Shown here: piece after piece, positions 24,259 to 32,617 of the stretch
Position numbering within the stretch: position 1 is the first letter of the stretch
Layout: every line of letters begins with the position of its first letter
Origin: Verrucomicrobiota bacterium
Lineage (GTDB): Bacteria > Verrucomicrobiota > Verrucomicrobiia > Opitutales > Opitutaceae
Length of the DNA: 64,000 nucleotides
Direction: 5' to 3'
Assembly: GCA_023457715.1 (NCBI GenBank)
Contig: JAEWKR010000177.1
Coordinates: 1-64,000, forward strand
Position numbers and translations under genes: made by a program
Notes under the pieces: generated by a model
Told to the model about the DNA's origin: nothing
Database searches by the model: none
The model's input: the letters and a program-made list of their open reading frames with translations, nothing else

Positions 24259-26128
24259 AGCAAGCTCTCAGCTGTCAGCGTTCAGCGGTCAGCTTTCAAC
24301 GATCAGCGGCAAGATCCTGGCCGTGGGCTCCGAGCCTCTCCTCTCGCCTGACGCCTCGTTCTGGCTGCATCCGGTCCTGATTCTGCTGGCGGGCGCGGCG
24401 CTGCTGCCGCTCGTGCCGTCGGCGCTGCGCAAGGGCTGGCTGCTGCTGATTCCGATCCTGACCTTCGCCCGCATCGTCGCGATGACGAAGGGGACCTTCG
24501 GTGAGGTGGAGATCGGCACGTTTGCGCTCACCTTCGGCCGGGTCGACGCGCTGAGCTCCGTCTTCGGCTACATCATGGGCCTGATGGCGATCATCGGCAC
24601 GCTCTACGGGCTGCACGTGAAGCGCAGCGTCGAGCACATCGCCGCCTGGCTCTACGTGGCGGGTTCGATCGGCACGATTTACGCCGGTGACTTGCTGACG
24701 GTGTTCCTCTTCTGGGAACTGATGGCGTTCTCCTCGGTGTTCCTGATCTGGTTCCGCGGTCGTGATCAATCCCTCGCCGCGGGCTACCGCTACCTCCTCG
24801 TCCATATGGCCGGCGGCGTTTCGCTCCTGGCCGGTATTGTCCTCTTTCACGCCAACACGGGCAGCTTTGCCTTCAATCTCTTCAATGTGGCGAATGCGGG
24901 TCTGGCCGAGTGGCTGATCCTGATCGGCTTCCTGCTCAATGCCGCGGTCCCGCCGTTGCACGCCTGGCTGCCCGATGCCTACGGCGAGGCCACCTTCAAC
25001 GGTTCGGTGTTCATGTGCGCCTTCACCACGAAGACCGCGGTGTACGCCCTGATCCGCGGGTTTGCCGGCATGGAAATCCTGATCGCGCTCGGCGTGGTGA
25101 TGGCCCTCTACGGTGTCGTCTACGCCGTGCTCGAGAATGACAGCCGCAAGCTGCTCGCCTACCACATCATCAGCCAGGTCGGCTACATGGTGGCCGGCGT
25201 CGGCCTCGGCACCCAGCTCGCGATCAACGGTGCCGTCGCGCACGCCTTCGCGCACATCCTCTACAAGGGTCTCCTCTTCATGGGCACCGGCTCGGTGCTC
25301 TACATGACGGGTCGCAGCAAGTTCACCGAGCTCGGCGGCCTGTACCAACGGATGCCGTGGACGTTCCTGTTCACGCTGATCGGCGGTCTCTCGATTTCGG
25401 CCTTCCCGTTGTTCAGCGGCTTCGTCAGCAAGTCGATGATCGTCGCGGCCGGCTTCGAGGATCACAAGCTGTGGGCGGCATTCCTGCTCATGCTGGCCTC
25501 GGCCGGCACGTTCCTGCACACCGGCCTCAAGGTCCCGTACTTCATTTTCTTCGGGAAGAACAACTGCGACCAGCAGACGTGGAAGAGCGCCGCGGAACCA
25601 CCCTGGAACATGATGGCTGCCATGGGCGTGACCGCCTTCCTCTGCATCCTGATCGGCAGCTACACGCCTTATCTTTACAACATGCTGCCCTACCCGGTCG
25701 CGTACGCGCCGTACACGTCGTATCACGTGTCGGAGACGCTGCAGCTCCTGCTCTTCACCGCACTCGGGTTCTTCCTTCTGATCAAGAAACTGGAGCCGGA
25801 GGCGAAGATCAGCCTCGACCTCGACTGGCCGTACCGCATGGGCGGCCGGGCGGTGCTCTGGATTGCGTCCAAGCCCATCCAGTTCGTCGATATGTGCGTC
25901 AGCGAGGCGTACCGCGTCATCGGCATCAATCCGCTGATGAGCTTCTCGAAGCTCGCCTCCGTCTTCGATGCCAAGGTGATCGATGGCGTCGTCGACGGTC
26001 TGGCCACCTCGGTCAAGCGGCTCGGCGAACGGCTGCGCAACACGCAGCGCGGAGCGCTGCAGGAGAACCTGACGCTGGCCTTCGGCACCGCCGCGGGGGT
26101 CGTCATCTGCGTCGTCCTGTTCTTCTAA
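24245..26128 (+). CDS. NuoL/Mrp-like antiporter subunit (complex I, operon 2)
   Basis: 627-aa antiporter-like membrane subunit. The TM5 Glu is in FLFWELMAFSSVF. The TM7 position five residues before PLHAW is Asn instead of Lys (LLNAAVPPLHAW), while a TM8 Lys is present (FTTKTAVYA). The C-terminus (VIDGVVDGLATSVKRLGERL then a last helix) resembles the end of NuoL, so it may supply the lateral helix of this complex. The first ~25 residues (SSQLSAFSGQLSTISG) are encoded by a short tandem array at 24263-24309. The translation start may therefore be further in. Confidence 0.85.
   Translation: MIASEASSQLSAFSGQLSTISGKILAVGSEPLLSPDASFWLHPVLILLAGAALLPLVPSALRKGWLLLIPILTFARIVAMTKGTFGEVEIGTFALTFGRVDALSSVFGYIMGLMAIIGTLYGLHVKRSVEHIAAWLYVAGSIGTIYAGDLLTVFLFWELMAFSSVFLIWFRGRDQSLAAGYRYLLVHMAGGVSLLAGIVLFHANTGSFAFNLFNVANAGLAEWLILIGFLLNAAVPPLHAWLPDAYGEATFNGSVFMCAFTTKTAVYALIRGFAGMEILIALGVVMALYGVVYAVLENDSRKLLAYHIISQVGYMVAGVGLGTQLAINGAVAHAFAHILYKGLLFMGTGSVLYMTGRSKFTELGGLYQRMPWTFLFTLIGGLSISAFPLFSGFVSKSMIVAAGFEDHKLWAAFLLMLASAGTFLHTGLKVPYFIFFGKNNCDQQTWKSAAEPPWNMMAAMGVTAFLCILIGSYTPYLYNMLPYPVAYAPYTSYHVSETLQLLLFTALGFFLLIKKLEPEAKISLDLDWPYRMGGRAVLWIASKPIQFVDMCVSEAYRVIGINPLMSFSKLASVFDAKVIDGVVDGLATSVKRLGERLRNTQRGALQENLTLAFGTAAGVVICVVLFF
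24263..24309 (+). repeat. In-frame CAGCTTTCAGC-type array at the 5' end of the L-like gene
   Basis: Imperfect tandem copies of a TCAGC-containing unit (CTCAGCTGTCAGCGTTCAGC...) lie right after the start codon. They are read in frame as a Ser/Gln/Leu-rich leader. It is similar in style to the ATTTCAG arrays elsewhere in the window. Confidence 0.6.
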
Positions 26129-26397
26129 CCGCCGAATCATTGGCCGCAAAAAGGCACAAAATGCGCAAGAAAACGGAGACGGTCGGAGGTCCCGGACGCG
26201 AGAGCGCACTAGACTCTGGTTGTTCTTTGTCCTCGAGCGCGACCCAACGCAGGCGGGACGCCTACGCTACAGCGATCCTCCAAGCCTAACGCCTACAGCC
26301 TAAAGCCTACCGCCTACCGCCTAAAGCCTACCGCCTTCCGCCTCTTCTTTTTGCGCCTTTTGCGCCTTTTTGCGGCCATCCCTCCGATCCTTTTTCC
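26129..26397. repeat. Repeat-filled gap between L-like gene and nuoM
   Basis: No gene seen. A TTGGCCGCAAAAAGGCACAAA segment near 26140 pairs with a complementary TTTTGCGCCTTTTTGCGGCCA segment near 26350-26380. Between them lie one GCGTAGGCG-type hairpin copy (26247-26270) and an array of GCCTAAA/GCCTACC units (26282-26343). The gap separates genes of one operon, so these elements are probably transcribed. Confidence 0.65.
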
Positions 26398-27903
26398 GTG
26401 AACACCCTTTCAAATCTTACCGCGGGCCTTCCGCTGCTGAGCGTGCTGATCTTCAGCCCGCTCGTGGCCGCGGCCGGTGCCGCCTTGATCGGCAATGAAC
26501 GCGTCCTGAAGTGGTGGTCGTTCGCGACGACCACCGTCATTGCGCTGCTGTCGCTCCCGCTCTGGTTCCGCTTCGAGCGCGGCACGCACGCTTTCCAATT
26601 CACCGAACAGCACGCCTGGATCCCGGGCCTCCGCATCGAGTACTCGCTGGGGCTCGACGGCATAAGCCTGCTGCTGGTGCTGCTGACCACGTTGATCACG
26701 CCGCTGTGCGTGCTGGCGTCGTGGAATTACATCAAGACGCGGGTGAAGGAATTCATGGTGTGCCTTCTCGTCATGGAGACGGCGATGATCGGCGTGTTCA
26801 GCGCGCTGGACGCCATCCTGTTCTTCATCTTCTGGGAGGCGATGCTGATCCCGATGGCCTTGCTGATCGGCGTCTGGGGCGGGCCGCGCAAGGTCTATGC
26901 CTCGATCAAGTTCTTCATCTACACGATGGCCGGCTCGGTGTTCCTGCTGGTGGCGCTGATCGCGCTGCGGCTGCAGACCGGCAGTTTCAGCCTCCCGGGC
27001 ATGATGGGGCAGCCCTACAGCGAGACGTTCCAGTACTGGGTCTTCGCGGCGTTCTTCCTCTCCTTCGCGATCAAGGTCCCGATGTTCCCCTTCCACACGT
27101 GGCTCCCGGCCGCGCACGTGGAGGCTCCGACCGCCGGCTCCGTCATCCTCGCCAGCGTCCTGCTGAAGATGGGCACCTACGGTTTCCTCCGCTTCTGCCT
27201 GCCGATCACGCCGGCCGCCACCACCACCTTCGCCCCGTACATCCTGGCCTTCTCGGTCATTGGCATCCTCTACGGCGGCTTCACCGCGCTGGCCCAGGGG
27301 GACCTGAAGAAGCTGGTCGCCTACTCCAGCGTGGCGCACATGGGCTTCGCGACGCTCGGCATCTTCGTGTTAAACGTGAACGGACTCCAGGGCGCGACCC
27401 TCGTGATGATCAACCACGGCATCACCACCGGCGCGCTCTTCATCTGCGTGGGCATCATCTATGAGCGCCTGCACACCCGCGAACTCGCGGCGGCGGCCGG
27501 GATCGGCAAGCACATGCCGATCTTCACGGCGCTGTTCGGCGTATTCTGCCTGTCGTCGCTCGCCTTCCCCGCGACCAACAGCTTCATCGGCGAGTTCCTC
27601 GTCCTCGCCGGCAGCTTCAACTACTCGAAGCTGATGACGGTGCTGACGATTCCCGGCGTGATCCTGGCGGCCGCCTACATGTTCCGGACGCTGCAGAAGG
27701 TGGCCTACGGCAGCGCAAACAATCCCAAGCATCACGATCTCGTCGACCTGAACTTCCGCGAGATCGCGACCCTCGTCCCCCTGCTGTTCTTCGTGTTCTG
27801 GATCGGGCTGCACCCGCAGCCGCTGCTGGACACGATGCACGCGAGCATTGTGAACATCCTCGACCAGGTGGGCGCCGGGACGACCCAGATCGCTGCGCGA
27901 TGA
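26398..27903 (+). CDS. nuoM: NADH-quinone oxidoreductase subunit M (complex I, operon 2)
   Basis: Antiporter-like pump subunit, 501 aa. The TM5 Glu (FFIFWEAMLIPMALL), TM7 Lys (FAIKVPMFPFHTWLPAAH) and TM8 Lys (LLKMGTYGFLRF) are all present. The GTG start at 26398 gives MNTLSNLTAGLP and a normal N-terminus; no strong ribosome site is visible because repeats abut the gene. It is a standard NuoM by length and motifs. Confidence 0.94.
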   Translation: MNTLSNLTAGLPLLSVLIFSPLVAAAGAALIGNERVLKWWSFATTTVIALLSLPLWFRFERGTHAFQFTEQHAWIPGLRIEYSLGLDGISLLLVLLTTLITPLCVLASWNYIKTRVKEFMVCLLVMETAMIGVFSALDAILFFIFWEAMLIPMALLIGVWGGPRKVYASIKFFIYTMAGSVFLLVALIALRLQTGSFSLPGMMGQPYSETFQYWVFAAFFLSFAIKVPMFPFHTWLPAAHVEAPTAGSVILASVLLKMGTYGFLRFCLPITPAATTTFAPYILAFSVIGILYGGFTALAQGDLKKLVAYSSVAHMGFATLGIFVLNVNGLQGATLVMINHGITTGALFICVGIIYERLHTRELAAAAGIGKHMPIFTALFGVFCLSSLAFPATNSFIGEFLVLAGSFNYSKLMTVLTIPGVILAAAYMFRTLQKVAYGSANNPKHHDLVDLNFREIATLVPLLFFVFWIGLHPQPLLDTMHASIVNILDQVGAGTTQIAAR

Positions 27904-28183
27904 ACCAAAGCGATCGGTTTTAGGCTCCAATCCGACCAAACCGCCCGACCACGAGCCAAAAGCTTACCGCCTACCGCTTACCGCCTACCGCCTACAGCCT
28001 ACAGCCTAAAGCCTAAAGCCTACCGCCTACCGCCTTCGCCACATGAACGCCCTTTGGTCTTTCTCTTAATCTTTATCTTTCTCTTTCTCCGGTTTGGGCC
28101 TCACGCACGACCACGATCCAAGACAGGAGAAAGAGAAAGATTAAGAGAAAGAGAAAGATTCAGCCCACCGCTCCCTCTCTCCG
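27904..28183. repeat. Repeat-filled gap between nuoM and nuoN
   Basis: Contains an array of GCCTACC/GCCTAAA units (27962-28036) and an inverted repeat of pyrimidine and purine tracts (TTTCTCTTAATC... at 28059-28090 against GAAAGATTAAGAGAAAG... at 28126-28160). Just before the pyrimidine tract is ATGAACGCCCTTTGG, which reads MNALWSFS then stop, an N-terminus like that of many NuoN proteins. No intact gene is present. Confidence 0.65.
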
Positions 28184-29659
28184 ATGACCTTCATCCTCAC
28201 TTTCCTTCCTGAACTGGTGCTGCTGTTTGGCGCGCTGGCCCTGTTCGGGCTCACGATATCCGACCGGTTCGGCGGCAAGGCCAGGTCGGTCGCGCTCGTC
28301 ATTGGCGTCCTTGCCACCCTGTCCGCGGCCGGAACCTTGGGCGCCAGCGGCACGCTCTTCAGCGGCGCCTATCGTGTCGATGCGTTCTCGCAGATCCTGA
28401 AGTTTGCCATCCTGGGCGGGTTTACCGCCATCCTCGTGGTGAGTCGCGGATTGCCGGACATCCGGGAGAACATTCGCGCGGAATACTATCTGTTCCTGAC
28501 CCTGAGCATCGTCGGCCTGGTCATGCTCGTGAGCTGCATCGACGCCCTCACGCTGGTCATCGCCCTCGAACTTTCGTCGTTCCCCCTCTACCTCCTGGTG
28601 GCGATGCGCCGTGAGCGCGCCGGCCAACGGACGCAGATGGAGTCGGCGGTGAAGTACATCATGTTCGGCATTGGCGCCAACGGCGTGATGCTCTTCGGGC
28701 TCAGCTATCTGTTCGGGCTCACCGGGACCACGAACATTCCGCTGATGGTGGCCAAACTCGCCCCGGTCATCACGTCCCCGCTGGCCATCGCCGGGCTCAC
28801 GTTCACCTTCGCCGGCTTCCTGTACAAGCTGGCCGTCTTCCCCTTCCACTTCTGGACCCCGGACGTTTACCAGGGCGCTGCCAACGAGACGACCAGCATG
28901 ATCGCCTCGCTGCCCAAGATCGGGGCCATTGCGGTGCTCGTGCGCTTTGTCTCGCTCGCCACTCCCGACAACCAGACGCTCGCGACCCTGCTCAGCTGCC
29001 TGGCCGTGGGGTCGATGTTCTACGGCAACCTGATCGCGCTGGCGCAGAAGGATCTCAAGCGGCTGCTCGGTTTCTCCGCGATCGCGCATGCGGGCTACGC
29101 CATGGTCGGCTTTGTGTCGCTGAGTGCGACCGGCTACGCCGCCGCGCTGTATTACATCACCGGTTACATGCTGATGGTGCTCGCCTGCTTCGTCGTGATC
29201 AGCCGCGTGTCGCGCGACGGCAACAATGTCGCGATCGAGGAGCTCGCCGGCCTGCACCGGCGGTCGCCGCTGCTCGCCGTGACGCTGCTCGTCGGTTTGT
29301 TCGGACTCGCCGGCATGCCGCCCTTCGTCGGGTTCATCGGCAAGGTCTCGCTCCTGACCGCGGCCTTCGAGAAGGGCCACATCGCCCTCGTCATCGTCGC
29401 CATGCTCAATGCCGCCATCGCGATCTACTACTATCTCAGCGTCGTCCGCAAAGCCGTCTTCGGCGAACCTGCGACCGCGGCCGCGCAGAGCGAGCCCATC
29501 CGCCTCGACTGGCAGACCCGCGGTCTGTGCGTCGCCCTGATTGTCGCGATCGTGCTCCTCGGCGTGGCGCCGGCGAAGCTGCTCGACGGCTACTCCCGGT
29601 CGGTGGCGTCGACGATCGGTCGCGCCCAGATCGAGGCCCCGGCGCTCGCGGTGCGGTGA
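28184..29659 (+). CDS. nuoN: NADH-quinone oxidoreductase subunit N (complex I, operon 2)
   Basis: Antiporter-like subunit, 491 aa. Landmarks are FLPELVLLFGALALF at the start, VIALELSSFPLYLL with the TM5 Glu, and YKLAVFPFHFWTPDVYQG with the TM7 Lys. It is the last gene of operon 2. ATG 28184 follows directly on a purine-rich repeat, which may serve as its ribosome-binding region. A small GC hairpin follows the stop. Confidence 0.94.
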   Translation: MTFILTFLPELVLLFGALALFGLTISDRFGGKARSVALVIGVLATLSAAGTLGASGTLFSGAYRVDAFSQILKFAILGGFTAILVVSRGLPDIRENIRAEYYLFLTLSIVGLVMLVSCIDALTLVIALELSSFPLYLLVAMRRERAGQRTQMESAVKYIMFGIGANGVMLFGLSYLFGLTGTTNIPLMVAKLAPVITSPLAIAGLTFTFAGFLYKLAVFPFHFWTPDVYQGAANETTSMIASLPKIGAIAVLVRFVSLATPDNQTLATLLSCLAVGSMFYGNLIALAQKDLKRLLGFSAIAHAGYAMVGFVSLSATGYAAALYYITGYMLMVLACFVVISRVSRDGNNVAIEELAGLHRRSPLLAVTLLVGLFGLAGMPPFVGFIGKVSLLTAAFEKGHIALVIVAMLNAAIAIYYYLSVVRKAVFGEPATAAAQSEPIRLDWQTRGLCVALIVAIVLLGVAPAKLLDGYSRSVASTIGRAQIEAPALAVR

Positions 29660-29661
29660 GG

Positions 29662-29681
29662 CCCGGCTGCGCCGGGATTTC
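29662..29681 (+). terminator. Hairpin CCCGGC-TGC-GCCGGG after nuoN
   Basis: A 6-bp perfect stem (29662-29667 and 29671-29676) is followed by ATTTCAGATTTCAG. It is placed where a terminator of operon 2 would be. A near copy of the same sequence occurs inside the monooxygenase-bearing NRPS gene (58468-58513), so it may instead be part of a mobile repeat. Confidence 0.5.
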
Positions 29682-29700
29682 AGATTTCAGAAAAGCGGCC

Positions 29701-30117
29701 TGGGTACGTTGTACCGCCTTCAGGCGGAAGGTTTGCGCCGCGTCCCATCAAGGCATTCCGCGTGAAACAAGCCGCGACGTGGGTCTGGTCTGAAATCTGA
29801 AATTTGAAATCTGAAATCCCGCGCGGAACGCGCCGGACAAGGCATTCCGCCTAAAGGCGGGACAACATACTCGGACCTCCGGGCTTGGGTACGTTGTACC
29901 GCCTTCAGGCGGAAGGTTTTCGGGTGCGTCCCATCAAAGCATTCCGCGTGAAACAAACCGCGACGTGGGTCTGGTCTGAAATCTGAAATTCGAAATCTGA
30001 AATCCCGCGCGGAGCGCACCGGACAAAGCACTCCGCCTAAACGCGGGACAACTTACTCAAACCGCCCAGACGACGTGGCTTTGGTCTGAAATCTGAAATC
30101 CCGCGCGGAACGCGCCT
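29701..30117. repeat. Tandem 185-bp repeat, two copies plus a partial third
   Basis: Copy 1 is 29701-29885 and copy 2 is 29886 to about 30070. A partial third copy (TGGTCTGAAATCTGAAATCCCGCGCGGAACGCGCC part) runs to 30117. Each unit begins TGGGTACGTTGTACCGCC, has a CTGAAATCTGAAAT array in the middle and ends with CCGCCTAAAGGCGGGACAAC or a variant, so each can fold on itself. The partial third copy forms the 3' end of the hypothetical gene on the minus strand. Confidence 0.85.
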
Positions 30118-30610
30118 CGCGCTTCAGGTGCTTGAGCCGGGCGCGCATGGAGGGCGCGGGGTCTTTTGCCGCCTGCCGAAGGAGCGTGCTGATCTCGGCC
30201 GCGTATTCGGGGTCGTCGGCGTACGTGGCCAGGGCTGACAATGCCCAGGCGCGGACAATCGGACGGCGGTCGGTGGTGCAATCTGTCAGGAACGGGTGAA
30301 AGGAACGCCTGAGGTCGGGTGGGCAACCGGTCACGGCGAGCAGCTGGCTGAGACACAGCCGTGAAACCCAGGAGGTCAATTCGTCCGCGGAGGCGGCGAG
30401 CCGGCGGAGGTGGGCGGCGTTGACGCGACCCGCCCGCCCTGCCCGGGACAGCAGCCACACGGCGTGGCCGGCAGGCGCGGGATCCAGATGACGGGCGGCG
30501 GTGATCGCCTGATCCACGAAGCCGGGATCAGCCGCCCCCTGAGCATAAATCGCCTCAAGCTCGCGCACCCGGATCTGGCGGCGGTTGAGGAGCGCTTCGA
30601 GCTGGCTCAT
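30053..30610 (-). CDS. Hypothetical helical (HEAT-like) protein with repeat-derived C-terminus
   Basis: 185-aa soluble protein, helical and rich in Ala/Leu/Arg, with repeat-like spacing of AWALSALATYADDPEYA near residue 130 that resembles HEAT/ARM repeats. I do not recognise a family. ATG 30610 starts MSQLEALLNRRQIRVRELEAIY. The last ~20 residues (SARDFRFQTKATSSGRF) are encoded by the flanking tandem repeat, so the original stop was probably replaced. The gene stands at the end of a run of minus-strand genes, convergent to nuoN. Confidence 0.65.
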   Translation of the reverse strand: MSQLEALLNRRQIRVRELEAIYAQGAADPGFVDQAITAARHLDPAPAGHAVWLLSRAGRAGRVNAAHLRRLAASADELTSWVSRLCLSQLLAVTGCPPDLRRSFHPFLTDCTTDRRPIVRAWALSALATYADDPEYAAEISTLLRQAAKDPAPSMRARLKHLKREARSARDFRFQTKATSSGRFE

Positions 30611-30730
30611 GGGAGAGTGTTATACGCGCTCCCGGCGTTGGAGCGACAAAACTTTTCGTCGCCGCCGTCAGAGATGCAGGGCGCCGGCTGAAGCCGATGC
30701 GCATCATCCGCACCCATCGAGGGCCGCCCT

Positions 30731-30976
30731 TCAGCCCGCGTTTTCCTCGTCGCTCGCGGGATCGGGCCGCGAGGTGGGACGCGAGTTTTGGCGGGCCTGG
30801 CGGTTCCGCGGCGAGCCAGGGGGGCGGGCACGCGTGACCGGCTGGCCGGGGGTGGCTTTCTTCTCCTTCTCCTGCGCGCGGCGGTCAAACTCCGCCGGGT
30901 CCACGTGACCTTGGCGCCAGAAATAAAGCACGGCCGCCAGCGCAAGCGCGGTCAGGACGATGGCAGGAAGCAGCAT
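30731..30976 (-). CDS. Small single-helix membrane protein
   Basis: 81-aa product with an N-terminal hydrophobic helix (LLPAIVLTALALAAVLYFW, residues ~2-21). A charged segment follows (DPAEFDRRAQEKEKK), then a Pro/Arg/Gln-rich tail. No family is recognised. It could be a membrane anchor. It lies 23 nt downstream of the TfoX-like gene on the same strand, which supports it being real. The ATG at 30976 was chosen because the helix begins there. Confidence 0.55.
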   Translation of the reverse strand: MLLPAIVLTALALAAVLYFWRQGHVDPAEFDRRAQEKEKKATPGQPVTRARPPGSPRNRQARQNSRPTSRPDPASDEENAG

Positions 30977-30999
30977 GGGCGGCGGGACAGGTAGCGTCG

Positions 31000-31422
31000 T
31001 CACGCCTCGCGCCGCGGACGGGCGCGCTGGGGCGGGCGGACGGGTTTGCGGCCGTCGCGTGACGCGCCCGGCTCGACGCCGATTCGCGGATCGCGACGGC
31101 GGACGAGGCGCACCAGGCGTTCGGCGACGTCGTCGAAGCCCGGGGTGGAGTCCGGCAGGTACAGCCACTTCGGCAGCACCGGATGCGCGGTCAGCGCCGG
31201 GAACTCGCCCTGCAAGGACGCATGATGGACGTGGTCGGTGCACACCAGCACGCCGAACCAGGGCTCCGCCTTGGCGCTGAAACACAAGGCCAGCCGGCCG
31301 CCGACGTACGCCGCCTTCGTGCCGAACATCGCCCGCAGGATAAAGGTGGGCTCGTCGTCGAGCATCTCCCAGAGCCACGCATACGGATGGACAACCGTGA
31401 CTCGGGCGGGGTGCGGGTTCAT
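31000..31422 (-). CDS. Hypothetical protein, TfoX N-terminal-like
   Basis: 140-aa soluble protein. The segment AMFGTKAAYVGGRLALCFSAK (key part RAMFGTKAAYVGGR) followed by HASLQGEFPAL resembles the TfoX_N fold found in many small proteins of unknown role. The C-terminus is Arg/Pro-rich. Similarity is by pattern only and the function is not known. ATG 31422 gives MNPHPARVTVVHPYAW. The gene precedes the 81-aa membrane protein gene. Confidence 0.6.
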   Translation of the reverse strand: MNPHPARVTVVHPYAWLWEMLDDEPTFILRAMFGTKAAYVGGRLALCFSAKAEPWFGVLVCTDHVHHASLQGEFPALTAHPVLPKWLYLPDSTPGFDDVAERLVRLVRRRDPRIGVEPGASRDGRKPVRPPQRARPRREA

Positions 31423-31504
31423 GGGAAGCCCCCCACCATTTCGGCGGAGGGCGCCAGGGCAATACAAAGTTGAGCCGCCAAAGAAATCCCGGCAGCCCCT
31501 TCGT

Positions 31505-31620
31505 TCTTTCTCTTAATCTTAATCTTTCTCTTTCTCTGGATTGGCTCTTTCGAGCTCGAGTCGATCACGAGCTCGCACGAGCACGATCCAAGGCAGAGGA
31601 ACGAGAAGGAGAAAGATTGG
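31505..31620. repeat. Inverted repeat of pyrimidine/purine tracts
   Basis: The left arm is CTTTCTCTTAATCTTAATC... (31505-31538); the right arm is GGAACGAGAAGGAGAAAG (to 31620). The middle contains CACGATCCAAGGCAG, also found in the copy at 28056-28160. It lies between the TfoX-like gene and the dehydrogenase gene. Confidence 0.65.
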
Positions 31621-31624
31621 GCCC

Positions 31625-32617
31625 TCAAACCTTCCAGCTCTGGAGGATGCGGATGTAGTTCGCGCGCTCGAAAGCTGACGGATCCGGGCAGCGGCGGTGG
31701 TTCATGGCTCCGCGCAGCTGATCGATGGATTCGTAGCCGTGCTCCGACATCCATTGGGTGACGCCATTGAGCAGGTTCGCCATGAAACGCGGGCCGTGCT
31801 TGAGGAGCGCGGAGACGATCTGGACCGTCGTCGCGCCGGCAAGAAGCGTCTTCACCACGTCGTCGGTCGAGTGGACGCCGCCACTGGCGCTGAGGGAGCC
31901 TTTCAGGTGCGGCGAGATGATGGCCAGCCACCGCAGGCGCAGCAGCAGCTCCGAGCTGTCCGACAGCTTCAGCTGCGGCAGCACCTCGAGGTCCTCGAGA
32001 TTGAAATCGGGCTGGTAGAAACGATTGAAGAGCACGACGCCCGAAGCGCCCGCCTCCTCCAGGGCCAGAGCGAAATGGAGCGGCGAGGTGTGGAAGGCCG
32101 AGATCTTGACGCCGACCGGAATCTTGACCGCACCCGTGACGGCGCGAACGGTTTCGAGCATGCCGGCCTCGACCTGGTCGCCGCGCAGGCTGGGATCCGT
32201 GACCAGCTGGTAAAGGTTGAGTTCGAGCGCATCGGCGCCCGCATCGGCAATGCGCTTCGCGTACTCGGTCCAGCCACCGGGCCCGCAGCCGTTGAGCGAA
32301 CCAATGACCGGGATGGTCAGCGTCTTCTTCAGGTGCTCGACCTGGCGCAGGTAGTGATCGGGCGTGAGCTGGTATTCGGAGAACGACGGGAAGTACGACG
32401 CCGCCTCGGAATGGCTCTCGGCGATGCCCTCGGTGTGGTGCGCGAGGGCGCGCTGCTCCGCCAGAATCTGCTCCTCGAAGAGCGACCGCATGACGATCGC
32501 CGCCGCGCCGGCATCCTGCAGCTGGCGGGAGACGTAGGCGGTGTCACAATAGGGCGAAGCGCCGACAACGAGGGGGTTCTGCAACTGCAGCCCGAGATAG
32601 TTGGTGGAGAGATTCAC
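31625..32617 (-). CDS. Dihydroorotate dehydrogenase-like flavoprotein
   Basis: 330-aa TIM-barrel FMN protein of the dihydroorotate dehydrogenase/PreA superfamily. Landmarks are NPLVVGASPY near residue 14, PVIGSLNGCGPGGW near residue 103, KIPVGVKISAF near residue 165 and SASGGVHSTDDVVKTLLAGA near residue 242. This family is often encoded beside pyruvate:ferredoxin oxidoreductase in anaerobes, as here, where nifJ lies upstream on the same strand. It is unlikely to be the pyrimidine-pathway PyrD. Its substrate is unknown. Confidence 0.85.
   Translation of the reverse strand: MNLSTNYLGLQLQNPLVVGASPYCDTAYVSRQLQDAGAAAIVMRSLFEEQILAEQRALAHHTEGIAESHSEAASYFPSFSEYQLTPDHYLRQVEHLKKTLTIPVIGSLNGCGPGGWTEYAKRIADAGADALELNLYQLVTDPSLRGDQVEAGMLETVRAVTGAVKIPVGVKISAFHTSPLHFALALEEAGASGVVLFNRFYQPDFNLEDLEVLPQLKLSDSSELLLRLRWLAIISPHLKGSLSASGGVHSTDDVVKTLLAGATTVQIVSALLKHGPRFMANLLNGVTQWMSEHGYESIDQLRGAMNHRRCPDPSAFERANYIRILQSWKV

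Noticed and set aside
27962..28036. GCCTACC/GCCTAAA arrays (also 26282-26343) as possible CRISPR
   Set aside because: Units are 6-8 nt and contiguous, with no unique spacers and no cas genes nearby.
12707..30052. Search for nuoE, nuoF or nuoG near either operon
   Set aside because: No NADH/FMN-binding or long iron-sulphur subunit was found on either strand; only the ferredoxin and korAB genes lie between the operons.
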